From Larix sibirica (Eukaryota; Streptophyta; Pinopsida; Pinales; Pinaceae), in the NCBI GenBank assembly GCA_004151065.3, contig NWUY0304884702.1, positions 1-20,804 of the forward strand: a stretch of DNA of 20,804 bases. The letters are read 5' to 3'. Shown piece by piece: positions 1 through 8,160 of the stretch (the first letter of the stretch is position 1; every line of letters starts with the position of its first letter). The position numbers and the translations under genes are program-made. The notes beneath the pieces were generated by a model that saw only the letters and a list, made by a program, of their open reading frames with translations, did no database searches and was not told where the DNA came from.

Positions 1-414
1 GCTACTTTCTGTCATCTAAGATTGCACCTCAAACGGACCTGGTCTCATTTGATCCACTGGATGGTCTGCTTCACTTTCCATTTGATTAGGATCATCAGAA
101 TAATTTATAACCTTCCTGCCCAAAAACTTTCAATTCTTGGGTGCTAGTCCTATATGCCTATTTGAAAATACGGAATCATTTACCCTAGTATCTATCACCT
201 TAGCTTCTTCATTAAAATGCCTATGATTCCAAGGTGGTCTTACAAATCCTATATCACCATTTTGCAGCCTATCTGAAACATTTTACATTGAATTTGATAG
301 CGTCGAATTATCAAATTCTTCATGAACTGACCCGGGGGTAGAGGATTGAATACCTTGGTAATGGGGACTATCAAATAGCTCACCAGATGAACCAGAGCCA
401 GAACTATTGTCCAA
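1..414 (-). pseudogene. Degraded unrecognised reading frame
   Basis: Read on the minus strand from 414 down to 1, one frame gives three long open segments of about 43, 50 and 37 codons, separated by TAA (285-283), TGA (132-130) and TAG (18-16). The product would be hydrophilic, first Ser/Gly-rich, then basic (segment RPPWNHRHFNEEAKV), then acidic (NYSDDPNQMESEADHP). That shift from mixed to acidic composition looks like real protein rather than noise. It lies just downstream, on the same strand, of a Ty3/gypsy reverse transcriptase fragment, so it may be part of the same decayed element or a neighbouring insertion. I do not recognise the protein. It lacks the HHCC or DDE signatures expected of an integrase. 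The frame runs off the window edge. Confidence 0.3.
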
Positions 415-446
415 CTATTCATTTGCAAATTAGAAAGCCTATCCGT

Positions 447-716
447 TTACCCTTCTGATCCTTCCACTGCCTTTGGCTTTTGTGCTTTGCTCCAAAAGTG
501 GGTATTACTAACAGGATTTTGTGTATCAGACAGCCTCTCTGTGTAGCTCTGGACTTTTGGGGGTCTATGCTTATGCTTTTTCTCATGTATGCCCAGCAGC
601 TCGTTTGAGTTGCGAGATTGTATTAAATAAATCTCTTGCTCTTCACCCACCAGCAAACACTCATCTGATACTCCTATGCAATGAGCTTTTTCGCAAGAGC
701 GAGCGAGGAAATAATA
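447..716 (-). pseudogene. Unrecognised open frame between retroelement fragments
   Basis: An open minus-strand frame runs from just after a TAA (719-717) to a TAA at 449-447. There is no ATG near its 5' end; the nearest start-like codon is a TTG at 656. The predicted product is hydrophilic and rich in Glu, Lys, Ser and Asn, including GEEQEIYLIQSRNSNELL. It sits between the gypsy fragment (721-906) and the protein-like frame at 1-414, in a different phase from both, so frameshifts would be needed to join them. The position would suit the RNase H domain of a gypsy Pol, but I cannot see the conserved acidic residues of that domain with confidence. It is probably retroelement decay; a chance ORF is possible. 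Confidence 0.25.
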
Positions 717-720
717 TTAG

Positions 721-906
721 TATAGGTTTTTTTTTGCTGTACCTTGGGATTCGGAATTGTAAGGCTTTGGGCTGAGTAATCCAGCAGTCACTAACTTATC
801 CTTCAAGGTAAAAATCTTTTTGACAGTCTGGTGTCCGTACAAAATGAGCATCCCTCTTGAGCAGCTTCTCTAATGGTGTGGCGATTCTAGCAGAGTTTCT
901 TATGAA
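721..906 (-). pseudogene. Ty3/gypsy Pol fragment (reverse transcriptase-RNase H connection)
   Basis: The minus-strand frame starting at 906 encodes FIRNSARIATPLEKLLKRDA, then FVRTPDCQKDF and ITQP. This matches the order of the conserved segment at the end of Ty3/gypsy reverse transcriptases, where a 'fIrnFs.Ia.PL..LLkkd..F.Wt.ecq.aF..lK..L...p.l..P' pattern leads into RNase H. Only about 60 codons are present. A TAA lies at 798-796, where the family normally has a Lys or similar residue, and the Trp of the F.WT motif is Arg here. The catalytic YxDD motif would lie upstream, at higher coordinates, and I do not see it in 907-1300. The fragment cannot make a functional enzyme. It is a nuclear-type plant retrotransposon relic. 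Similarity was judged by eye. Confidence 0.65.
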
Positions 907-1295
907 TTTATCTCCAGTGTCACGTGTAGCATTTTCATAGAAATGGGAGGAAATGGAAAAGATCCATACCAATAAAGAGTCTCTAATAAGAAGGTATAGC
1001 CTTGAGATGCATCCAGAGTGTGGGATGGTGCAAAGGATGAGAGAAGCATGGTGTTGGAATCTTAGCTTCTATGGATTTTTCTTCTACTAATCCCATCTCT
1101 GTGCCAACACTTGTAAAAACTTAGCTCCAACAAATATTTGACCACACCTTCCAACTCATCCCAGGTTGGAAATCCTATAACTTTGACCGGGCGCCCAAGA
1201 GCTATAAGCTATGCTGTAACCTGCCTGATTGGAAGGGGAATCACCTTCATATGCATTAAATCATTAATTTTCATAAAGAAAACCAAGAGTTTTAT
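907..1295. other. No gene recognised; possible continuation of retroelement decay
   Basis: No complete gene is visible. On the minus strand, one frame between about 1,026 and 1,270 is fairly open and includes GRPVKVIGFPTWDELEGVV, which looks protein-like but does not match a domain I can name. A 77-codon plus-strand ORF (1138-1371, TTG start) overlaps it and shows no recognisable motif. Confidence 0.3.
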
Positions 1296-1694
1296 AACCC
1301 GGTGGAATATTACTCCGAACCCAGAGAAACGAGGTCCTATATATCTTAAATCGCATCTAATAATATTTTGAAAGATTGACGCACAGACAAACCGGCATGG
1401 CTTGAATATCTTGCTTCAGGGCATAGCTTTTTATATCTTGCTTCAGAGCATGGCATGGCTGGTAATCTATTGCTTATTTGGGAGAAGGGTCAACATCGAT
1501 CGGGGAACCGGTTTATGAAGCCGGAGGGACACAGTGAAATTAATTGATTGCTTGGTTCGACCAAAACAAACTGGCTGGGAATCAGCTATTTCGCTAAAAA
1601 GAAATGCGAGTTCGAAACCCGGATCCCCCGAACCCTGATAAATGAGGTCTTATATAGATATAAAATCACATTTAAGAACGTTTTATAAATTGAC
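1296..1694 (+). repeat. Diverged direct-repeat pair (about 80 bases, offset 320)
   Basis: Copy 1 is 1296-1380 and copy 2 is 1616-1694. Both begin with AACCCGG and share, in order, CCGAACCC, GAGGTC with TATATA, AAATC, CAT, TTTT and ATTGAC, with substitutions and small indels between. The spacing of about 320 bases could suit the ends of a small decayed element, but I see no terminal inverted TG..CA and no target-site duplication. The interval between them carries the short tandem repeat at 1406-1451. Confidence 0.6.
1406..1451 (+). repeat. Short tandem repeat, 19-base unit, period 27
   Basis: ATATCTTGCTTCAGGGCAT at 1406-1424 recurs at 1433-1451 with one mismatch (GGG to GAG). The following bases (AGC in one copy, GGCATGGC in the other) keep the sequence low in complexity. 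Confidence 0.8.
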
Positions 1695-3457
1695 CGGAAC
1701 AACTTCTTGAGCGAACTACTCTGTCTTTTATTATTGGGTTGGAACTGCTTGCATTTTGTCAATACAATCAGACATTCTTGGAAAAGAAGGCTAGGCTTGC
1801 TTGGGCACGATTGTGACTTTACTTAATAAGCCTACATAATGAATGGAAGTGGATGGTAGCACACACAGGAACAACCGGATCATATGTGAAAACTGCTTTT
1901 ATTTACTCCTTTACTTTGAATATCTTTTACTCTGCTTACTTGCTTTTTAGTTAGGTTAGACCGATCAGTTGTTGGATCGATCGTAGGAACTGCCGGATTG
2001 GATTTCTTATTGACAGCCAGAGCGAAAGAGACATGGCCGTATGGCCGTATGGCCTATGGATGGATGGATGGAGGAATGATGGATGGATTCCCCAACAACC
2101 TATTGCTTAAGTCAGTAATATCAGATAGACACGAGTCTATTAATACATTACCTACCCTATTTGCCTTTATTTAATTGTTTTCAAATCACAACGTGCTTGA
2201 CTCATTAATCTGCTGGGTCTCACGTATTAACTTATGGTTCGGCCAGAGCCTTATTATATGATTCATACATTTTCACCACCGGCTAGGAATAGACTCACCT
2301 TTAATGCCGTAACCTATATCCACCTGTTTGACCTATAACACTTGCTTGAGGAATGAATATGCACTTAGTGAATCGGGACTGCTACGTATCTTAGCCGGAT
2401 CAGATGATCCAAGCTTAACCTTACCCCTTTATAATGTATTACACCCTAGGACAATGGATAGAATGCTGCCCAACCCATGAAACCGCCTTCTCTTAGAAGC
2501 AGCACCAAATGAATGGTCAGCTCAACGATCTCTGCTTAAAGGGAAAACACCTACCTATGGACTACTGAACCATCCCAACCATCCAGCCATGTCTTCTCAT
2601 CAGTTCCGGCTTTGTATTCTAAAACTATCTAGGGCAGTTAAACAATATAAGCTAAATAGAAAGCACCCACCCTCTACTCGACCAGCCGTCCGTGTCTTAT
2701 CAGTTCTGGCAGAATCCATACCATAGGGTATAGTTCCTATCTGACGATCGATACCACCAACAGAGCTGTCCAACTTACAATAATTATGTAGGCTCTGAAC
2801 CACTCCGTGCCTCCCTCTATGCAATAAATTGGAACATGTGGTGAAGTTGGTTAATATTCAGGAAGCAAGCACTTCTCCTTTGAGTGGGTAGTAGCTCTTT
2901 CACGAATATTGGGCTGCTTCACTCTCGCCTCCGTGTAGCCACCAGACGACGCTTTAAGTTTGTAGTTCAGCCGGAGCACATGGTAAGCTTTAGCTCAACG
3001 GTATGCCGGCGAAGCCTTCACATTAACTATCACTAATAAAACTATGAAACTAAGTTCCGTTGTTTGGTGCAATGAATAGTTCAATCTTAGTTCTAGCAGT
3101 AGTGAAAAAGCCTTAACAAAATGCATAAGCCTTAGCACATTAGTGCAGAAGAAACAAGCTCTTTCAATCTCTTATCTTTTCCAACTAGTAGTTTACTTCC
3201 TTCCCTACAAGGATTCCTGGCTTAAGCATGGGTAAGGACAGGCAGCACTCATCAATTTCCTAGGGTGAAGGCAGTGATCAAGTCTGGGTCAAGTTGATCC
3301 GATCTGGTCCTGAGAAGATAAGGGTTGTTCTAATAGCAGTACCTCCTAAGAGCAATTAATGAAGCAAGTGTATAGAGCAGGCAGGTCTAGTTCTTGCAGA
3401 TGGGTGGGTTGGAAACAAGGGAAGGTAGGGGGTACATAGTATAGCATGCCGTCCTAT
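1695..3457. other. Long stretch without a recognisable gene
   Basis: Neither strand gave an assignable protein or RNA. Visible structure: a GGCCGTAT duplication followed by GGAT-type microsatellite sequence at about 2034-2096, and a diverged direct repeat of about 28 bases at 2583-2610 and 2682-2710 (CCAGCC..GTCTT..CAGTTC.GGC). A 74-codon minus-strand ORF at 2600-2824 spans this repeat and has no recognisable motif. Base composition is even, without long AT tracts. Confidence 0.5.
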
Positions 3458-3907
3458 TCATATTCCTGGCTTCATCAATGGGTTGTTAAGAGCAGATAGT
3501 AAGTAAAGGTTCTGGTAGAACAGGTAACATGCACTGAAGTAAGGGTAAGGTAAAGGGTGTAAGGCGAGATAGCTGCTACGAGGATGTTTAATAATAAGAG
3601 TGAGGGGCGCAGCAGATATACATTCTAAAGCGGGCCCGGGCTCCGCAGGACACCACCAAAAAACTGTGGGAGTCATATTTTGAAAAGCATAATAAAAACA
3701 TACTGGGTTACTTAGGGGCCGGGTTGTTCGATTCAAAGAGGCAAAAGAACGAGGCGCGCAATTAGCGGTGAGGTTAAATTCAAAGTAAATTATGCAAAAA
3801 GCTTGTTGGGTCTTTGGAGGTAGTTCCGGTCGATTTGAAAACCCTTCTGAAACGCGCTTTATAAAAAACAACTTGGTTTGGACAGGGTCGGAGGCATTTG
3901 GCTCCAT
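3458..3907 (-). other. Unrecognised 149-codon ORF
   Basis: This ORF runs from an ATG (3907-3905) to a stop at 3458 on the minus strand. The predicted protein starts MEPNASDPVQTKLFF and is rich in Pro, Leu, Phe, Tyr and Ser, with scattered Cys. I see no clean signal peptide, transmembrane helix, repeat or enzyme motif. At this base composition, one or a few ORFs of this length are expected by chance in 20 kb read in six frames, so length alone is not evidence of a gene. Its plus-strand complement (about 3,720-3,910) has the GC-richer texture of plant mitochondrial spacer. No neighbour shares its strand or spacing in a way that suggests an operon. It could be a chance ORF or a species-specific mitochondrial ORF. 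Confidence 0.12.
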
Positions 3908-4770
3908 TGGGTTTTCGAACTTTCATTTTGCTTAGGCCAAATAGCTGATTTCATGCATGGTTGTTCCTTCCACTAAAGACAGGGGGCAGGATAACGAGGG
4001 AGCGCGGACGGCAGGTTAGGAGCTTCAGCTATTAAAAGTATATTCCATGAGCAGCAAGTTTGGTAATAATTGTGGGGTAGTTTAAGAAGAAAGAGTCCCG
4101 GCCTTGCCATGCCCTAAAGCAAGATCCAAAAGCCATGTCGGTTCGAATCTTTCAAAAGCTTATCAAATGCTGTTTTTTCTATATAAAACCCGCATTTATT
4201 TGAGGTCCGAGGCACGACCCCCCTTAACTCGAACTCGACCATTGGGCTGGCACATTGGCAGAATTGCCGGAATTTGCTTTGCTTTTTTACCCACCCGAGC
4301 TTTCTAATTTGGAGAACCAACACTCCGTCCGAAAGGAAAGCACATTTGTCATAATTCCCTGGATTTGTTCATTCTGGATTTGAGGGATAACATCAAATCA
4401 TTGGGGTTATTCCCATTCTAGATATTTTAGGGAGCCTTGGGGTTGGTCCCGATACATTCTTGGGTTGGTGAATCACTGCACACACGTCGAATTTATTACC
4501 TTATTACCTCTGGTTAATTAAAAAAAAAAAAGATACATCATAAAAGGAAGCAACGCAAAAAACAGGGATGGATTTTATGATGGCATGACATGGCACATCG
4601 CATGGGTAGGGCCTCAAGGGCAACGACGTACACAAGCATACGTTGGAGCTTTTTATTTATACGTTTATTAGAGCTTTATTAGAGCTTGTTGTGGATATCC
4701 CCGCTTGAACAACATTAGGGTTGTTATTTTATTCCCAAGGATACATGGTTAATTCATTGGTAGAGTTGCA
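3908..4770. other. No gene recognised
   Basis: Overlapping short ORFs on opposite strands (4104-4307 plus, 4114-4323 minus) are mutual shadows with no recognisable product. A T-arm-like sequence near 4139-4152 (CGGTTCGAATC) has no matching stems, so it is not a tRNA. A run of 12 A lies near 4519-4532. Two further features are the repeated word TATTAGAGCTT at about 4667-4687 and the GGCATGACATGGCAC stretch near 4580-4595. Confidence 0.5.
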
Positions 4771-5640
4771 ATGGATTGGTTTCGTTCAATGGCAGGACAA
4801 GCAGGGCCATCGGATCGGATAAAATGGCATCATGGGCAGGACAGGGCGATGGGACGGCAGGGCGCAGGCAGCAGGCTCACAAGCTTTATTATTTGTGATT
4901 GCATACAGGTGATAGAACAGCAAGTCACTGGTAGAGCATTGAGGCACTGGTGAAGCATCGATTCACTGGTGAAGCATACTGGGGATAGAACCGTCTCGGT
5001 TAAACAATCTTGCTAAATTAACACAAGCTTATTCACTGGTGAAGCACCCTGGGGATAGAATTGCCTAGTCTCGGTGAACCTACAGCCTAGTCTCGTTGAA
5101 CCTAGTTTACCCTCCAAATAGTTTACCATCCCACTAGTATCGTTGAACCTATTCTATCATACAAATTGTATCGACGATCTGGTATACCTTCCCTAGTTAA
5201 CCTAGTTGATAGTCCCAGTCGAAAACATAGTCGATCATCCAAATTGTATCCACCTAGTTGACCTCCCCTAGTTGGGATAGTCCCATTATGGTGTATTTAT
5301 AGTTATATATACGTTGTTGTTTTTGTTGTTTGCTCGTCCCATCCCATATTCTATTTTTTAGAGTACTTGAGAGACCGTCCCAAACCATACGTAACAGCCT
5401 ATCTGTTTCATACCATCCGTACCAGATCATACGTAACAGCCTACAACTTCCAGATCATACGTAACAGCTTACACGTAACAGCCCATAATACCCGTCCCAG
5501 AATATATGTACCATAGCCCATATCATCAGCCCATATCATCAGCCCATATCATCCGTCCCATATCGTGCCACCATCTCATATTATTAGTATAGTTATATAT
5601 ATACCATAGGACTATTGCTTGTTCTATATACGTTATAGTT
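4771..5640 (+). repeat. Repeat block A, diverged repeat family (first part)
   Basis: Several segments recur in block B (12,890-15,400), mostly inverted. CATCGGATCGG..AAAATGGCAT near 4809-4832 matches the complement of about 13,830-13,850. CTCGTTGAACCTAGTTTA, CAAATAGTTTACCATCC and ACTAG at 5092-5140 match the complement of 15,045-15,095 and, more weakly, 13,640-13,705. CCCATCCCATA..AGTACTTGAGA..CCGTCCC at 5335-5385 matches the complement of 14,860-14,914. Between 5092 and 5640 the order is preserved against the complement of about 14,500-15,097. Internal repetition is also strong: TCACTGGTGAAGCA with CTGGGGATAGAA occurs near 4973-4990 and 5035-5060, and ATACGTAACAGCC recurs at 5391, 5431 and 5459. 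No coding signal stands out; the 60-codon ORF at 4771-4953 falls inside repetitive sequence. Confidence 0.65.
5516..5567 (+). repeat. 13-base tandem repeat, four units
   Basis: The unit GCCCATATCATCA occurs at 5516-5528 and 5529-5541, then with one change at 5542-5554, and in diverged form at 5555-5567. It lies inside block A and has decayed counterparts in inverted orientation in block B. Confidence 0.9.
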
Positions 5641-5837
5641 GCTTTAGTTAAGTAAGACTTGTTAGAACGTGATTAAACTGAGATATTTTGCCCAATATAT
5701 CTTTTTATATTTAAGTAGAGTTTAGTTAATACAGAACATACCTTGGATAGAATATTTAGATAGTGTTTCTATTTTATACGTTATTTATTTCAAATATTAT
5801 TCACTGAAGTAAAGTTAAAGTAGCTATGTCACCCACC

Positions 5838-6110
5838 AATGTTATAGCCTCAAAATTGCCTCAAAATTGCCTCAAAATTGCCTTTGAGATACCGTCCGAA
5901 ACTATATACCTTTTTATCCGGAAACATGCCTTTGAACGCTCTAGGAAGCCAATTGGTTTTATGTCAGGGCCATGTTATAATGATAAAATCGCCGTTTAGA
6001 GACCCGGAAAGCAGATTGTACCTTTAGAGGCTCCTACATGCATTGGAACGCTCTGGAACATCATTTAAGGAAGTGTCGAGAAATGTTTGCCCAATATGAG
6101 GGCCTTAGAG
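5838..6110 (+). repeat. Repeat block A (second part), direct copy of 15,414-15,562
   Basis: Segments appear in the same order and orientation as at 15,414-15,562: GTTATAGCCTC (about 5841), AAATCGCCG with TAGAGACCC (5985-6007), CTCCT (6031), ACGCTCT (about 6048), and GAAATGT..GCCC.ATATGAGGG..CCTT ending near 6106. The block A copy is longer because it holds extra internal repetition, for example GAACGCTCT at both about 5933 and 6046 and the 11-base tandem at 5848-5883. I see no protein product. Confidence 0.7.
5848..5883 (+). repeat. 11-base tandem repeat, three exact units
   Basis: CCTCAAAATTG occurs three times end to end at 5848-5858, 5859-5869 and 5870-5880, followed by CCT. The counterpart at 15,420-15,435 has a single diverged unit, so the expansion happened in this copy. 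Confidence 0.95.
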
Positions 6111-6665
6111 CCACCTTCTCATGACCTGGAGTGAACCCCCGGATTACCTACCTTACCCGGATTAGTGGTATGCTAAAAGAAGTATTACCTGAACAATTTA
6201 TGACCTTTCAATTTCAATTTGAAAAAGAGTACCCCTTTACTACCTTACCAGCAGCGCTCTAGAATGGCCTGGAAACATCTGAATACCCTTAAATAGTTTA
6301 TTACCCAGAAGCCAATAGATTGTGGATTACCCCAATACAACCTTTTACCTGGATACTTTGTTTGGTGGTGGTCCGCTTGTCCTTGTATGGGTATGGCTTT
6401 ATGGAGGTTCCTTCTTATCCCTCATCCTGGGTGCCTTGATAAGAATGAATGAGTCTCGGGGGGGCTCATAGCGCGAGACTTATATAGAGTGCCCCTCGGA
6501 AATATCCCCAATGCTGTTATGGTTCCATCTAGGTTTGAATTAATTATTTATATTAAGGGGTTGTTTAAGTTCATCCGTCTAAGATGTTATCGTTAAGAAA
6601 GAGAAGATAAGAGGACAAGGAAGGCCACCTTACCCGATAGCCCCATCGATCCACCGAACGATATA
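6111..6665. other. No gene recognised; one hairpin
   Basis: The sequence repeats words such as TTACC, TTACCTGGAT and CCCGGATTA without a clear period. AGTCTCG (6452-6458) pairs with CGAGACT (6474-6480) across a 15-base loop containing a G run. The loop is large and there is no T tract, so I do not call it a terminator. Confidence 0.45.
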
Positions 6666-6730
6666 TAGGTTTTTTTATCCCATGTTGACACGATACGGGA
6701 TAGGTTTTTTTATCCCATGTTGACACGATA
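6666..6730 (+). repeat. Exact 30-base tandem repeat, period 35
   Basis: TAGG, seven T, then ATCCCATGTTGACACGATA occurs identically at 6666-6695 and 6701-6730, separated by CGGGA. A third, decayed unit follows at about 6736-6760 (ATAGATCTTGTTCCCCATGTTCACC). Exact identity next to so much diverged repeat sequence marks this as a recent duplication. Confidence 0.95.
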
Positions 6731-7182
6731 ACGAGATAGATCTTGTTCCCCATGTTCACCAACACAGCGAGTACACCACGGACGCTTTGCTTCTGCAAGT
6801 TCCCCCTAGTAAAGGCAAGCGAGGTAGGAGACTGAAGGAGGAAATCGATCCATCCGACGATGATCTCTTCTCGATTGAGAACTGCCCATAGATAGCTGCT
6901 CTCCTGAGTTACTCAATCTTAGGGGCCGGGTGTCTCAAGGTAGTTGTTCCTTCGCCCTCTACCACCTGTTGCGGTTCGTACCTCCCCCCTCTCACCTCAC
7001 CTCTCGCCTCACAAACACCGGACCCCACCCCGTCAAAGTGGGAAATTCAGGAAGCCAAAGTGGCCTATGAAGGGTATGAAGGGCAAGATTGGGCCTGTCA
7101 GGTGGAAAATTCAATAGTGAAACGTGGTCTAATACGAGACCACTTCATCGAAAGTGAAGCAAGAACACATCATTATAGGTAA
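6724..7182 (+). other. Unrecognised protein-like frame interrupted by one TAG
   Basis: One plus-strand frame is open for 55 codons (6724-6888), meets TAG at 6889-6891, then stays open for 96 codons to TAA at 7180-7182. There is no ATG in frame, so ordinary ORF calling misses it. Composition changes as in a real protein: a charged first part (KGKRGRRLKEEIDPSDDDLF), a hydrophobic stretch (IAALLSYSILGAGCLKVVV), a Pro/Ser/Thr-rich linker, then a charged tail with WEIQEAKVAYEGYEGQDWAC. I know no family that matches. Open runs of 96 codons are expected by chance several times in a window this size, so the case rests on composition only. The 5' end overlaps the second unit of the 35-base tandem repeat. 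A hairpin (GTGGTCT..AGACCAC, 7124-7143) lies within it. Confidence 0.22.
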
Positions 7183-7815
7183 GAAGCTTAGGCAAGTTCC
7201 GGTAGAAACCTCTGAAATGAACCTTTCAGCCATTCTTATTATTCTTTCTTACGGCGGCCTTACCCGTAGCCTAGGGTCCTACTATTAAATCAGTTTACCG
7301 GTCACATTTATATGCCACCCTCTATTTGTTTTAGGGCCCCCTATTACTTATTGGTGGGGGGCTTTGGTCAAGCGACGTAGTACCTCAAAGCGCGAAGGGT
7401 TATCCCTTTCCCGTAGCGAGAAGGTTCCTTACCTGTGACTTTATAGGGCGAAATGTAACTGCTAGCAAGGAAATAAAAGAAAATAACTTGATAAACACCT
7501 GAGAAGCTATATGACCTCCCCCCGAACTAGAGGATTTACTCCTTCCCTTCTAAGCTATCTGTCCTGCCCTCCTTCCTGGTGCCATCACCTTACCGCCCCA
7601 CCAGTCAGCAATCCCAAGCTAGCTATCCCAACTATACCAGCTAGCCTGAGCCCAATAAGGGTCAGGGCCATCCCCGCGAAGCGAATGCAAGAGAAGTCGT
7701 AGGCGGACAACGCAGCTCATCTAGTCCAAGCAACAAGTAAAAAGGTTGGAAGCCTTCAAAGGAAGAATGACTTCCGATAATTCCTTCCTATAGACGCTAC
7801 GAGTAACTATATTAG
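7183..7815. other. No gene recognised; small hairpin
   Basis: AAGGG (7395-7399) pairs with CCCTT (7404-7408) around TTAT, within a stretch typical of plant mitochondrial spacers (GCGCGAAGGG..CCCGTAGCGAGAAGG). The ORF at 7511-7702 is Pro/Ser-rich through CCT/TCC runs and has no recognisable domain. Confidence 0.45.
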
Positions 7816-8160
7816 TAGTTTGTGTGTGTGTGTGAGTAGTAGCAGTAGGAGTTTGAATAGTAGTAGTAGTGGTAGGCTTGTAAGTAGTGGTTATAAGGTT
7901 TATAAGTAGTGGTGGTTAATCAGTAGCAGTGGTAATCAGTATTGGTTAATCATCGGTATTGGAAATATTAATCATTGTGAGTAGTAGCAGTGTGAGATAG
8001 CTTGGCAGGTTCGTTAGCTTGCGTGAATGGGGGTAGGCGAGTAATGAGCGAGAATGGGTCTTGGCATGTGAGATAGCTTGCTTGGCGGGATCGCATAGCA
8101 TGTGAGAATGCTTGGTGTGATTGCTTGTAGGTTCGGTAAGTAGAATCAGTGAGTAGAGGT
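7816..8160 (+). repeat. Degenerate GTA/GT microsatellite region
   Basis: A TG run near 7818-7833 is followed by many AGTAGT, GTGGTA and GGTTAATCAGTA words. The 13-mer GTGAGATAGCTTG occurs exactly at 7992-8004 and 8068-8080, each followed by a GGC.GG(A/T)TCG-like tail. The region looks like a decayed trinucleotide expansion. Confidence 0.7.

Noticed and set aside
1600-1640. tRNA-like T-loop (GAGTTCGAAACCC)
   Set aside because: No complementary T stem, acceptor stem or anticodon arm can be formed with flanking sequence.
1296-1694. LTRs of a small retrotransposon
   Set aside because: No TG..CA ends, primer-binding site, polypurine tract or target-site duplication is visible.
2600-2824. Minus-strand ORF of 74 codons as a gene
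   Set aside because: No recognisable motif, chance-length, and it overlaps a diverged direct repeat.
4135-4155. tRNA-like T-loop (CGGTTCGAATC)
   Set aside because: The flanking bases do not pair into a T stem and no D or anticodon arm lies upstream.
5390-5570. CRISPR array (repeated CATACGTAACAGCC and CATATCATC units)
   Set aside because: Spacing is irregular, the spacers are themselves repeat-like, the units diverge and no cas gene is present.
6452-6480. Rho-independent terminator
   Set aside because: Seven-bp stem with a 15-base G-rich loop and no T tract; no gene upstream.
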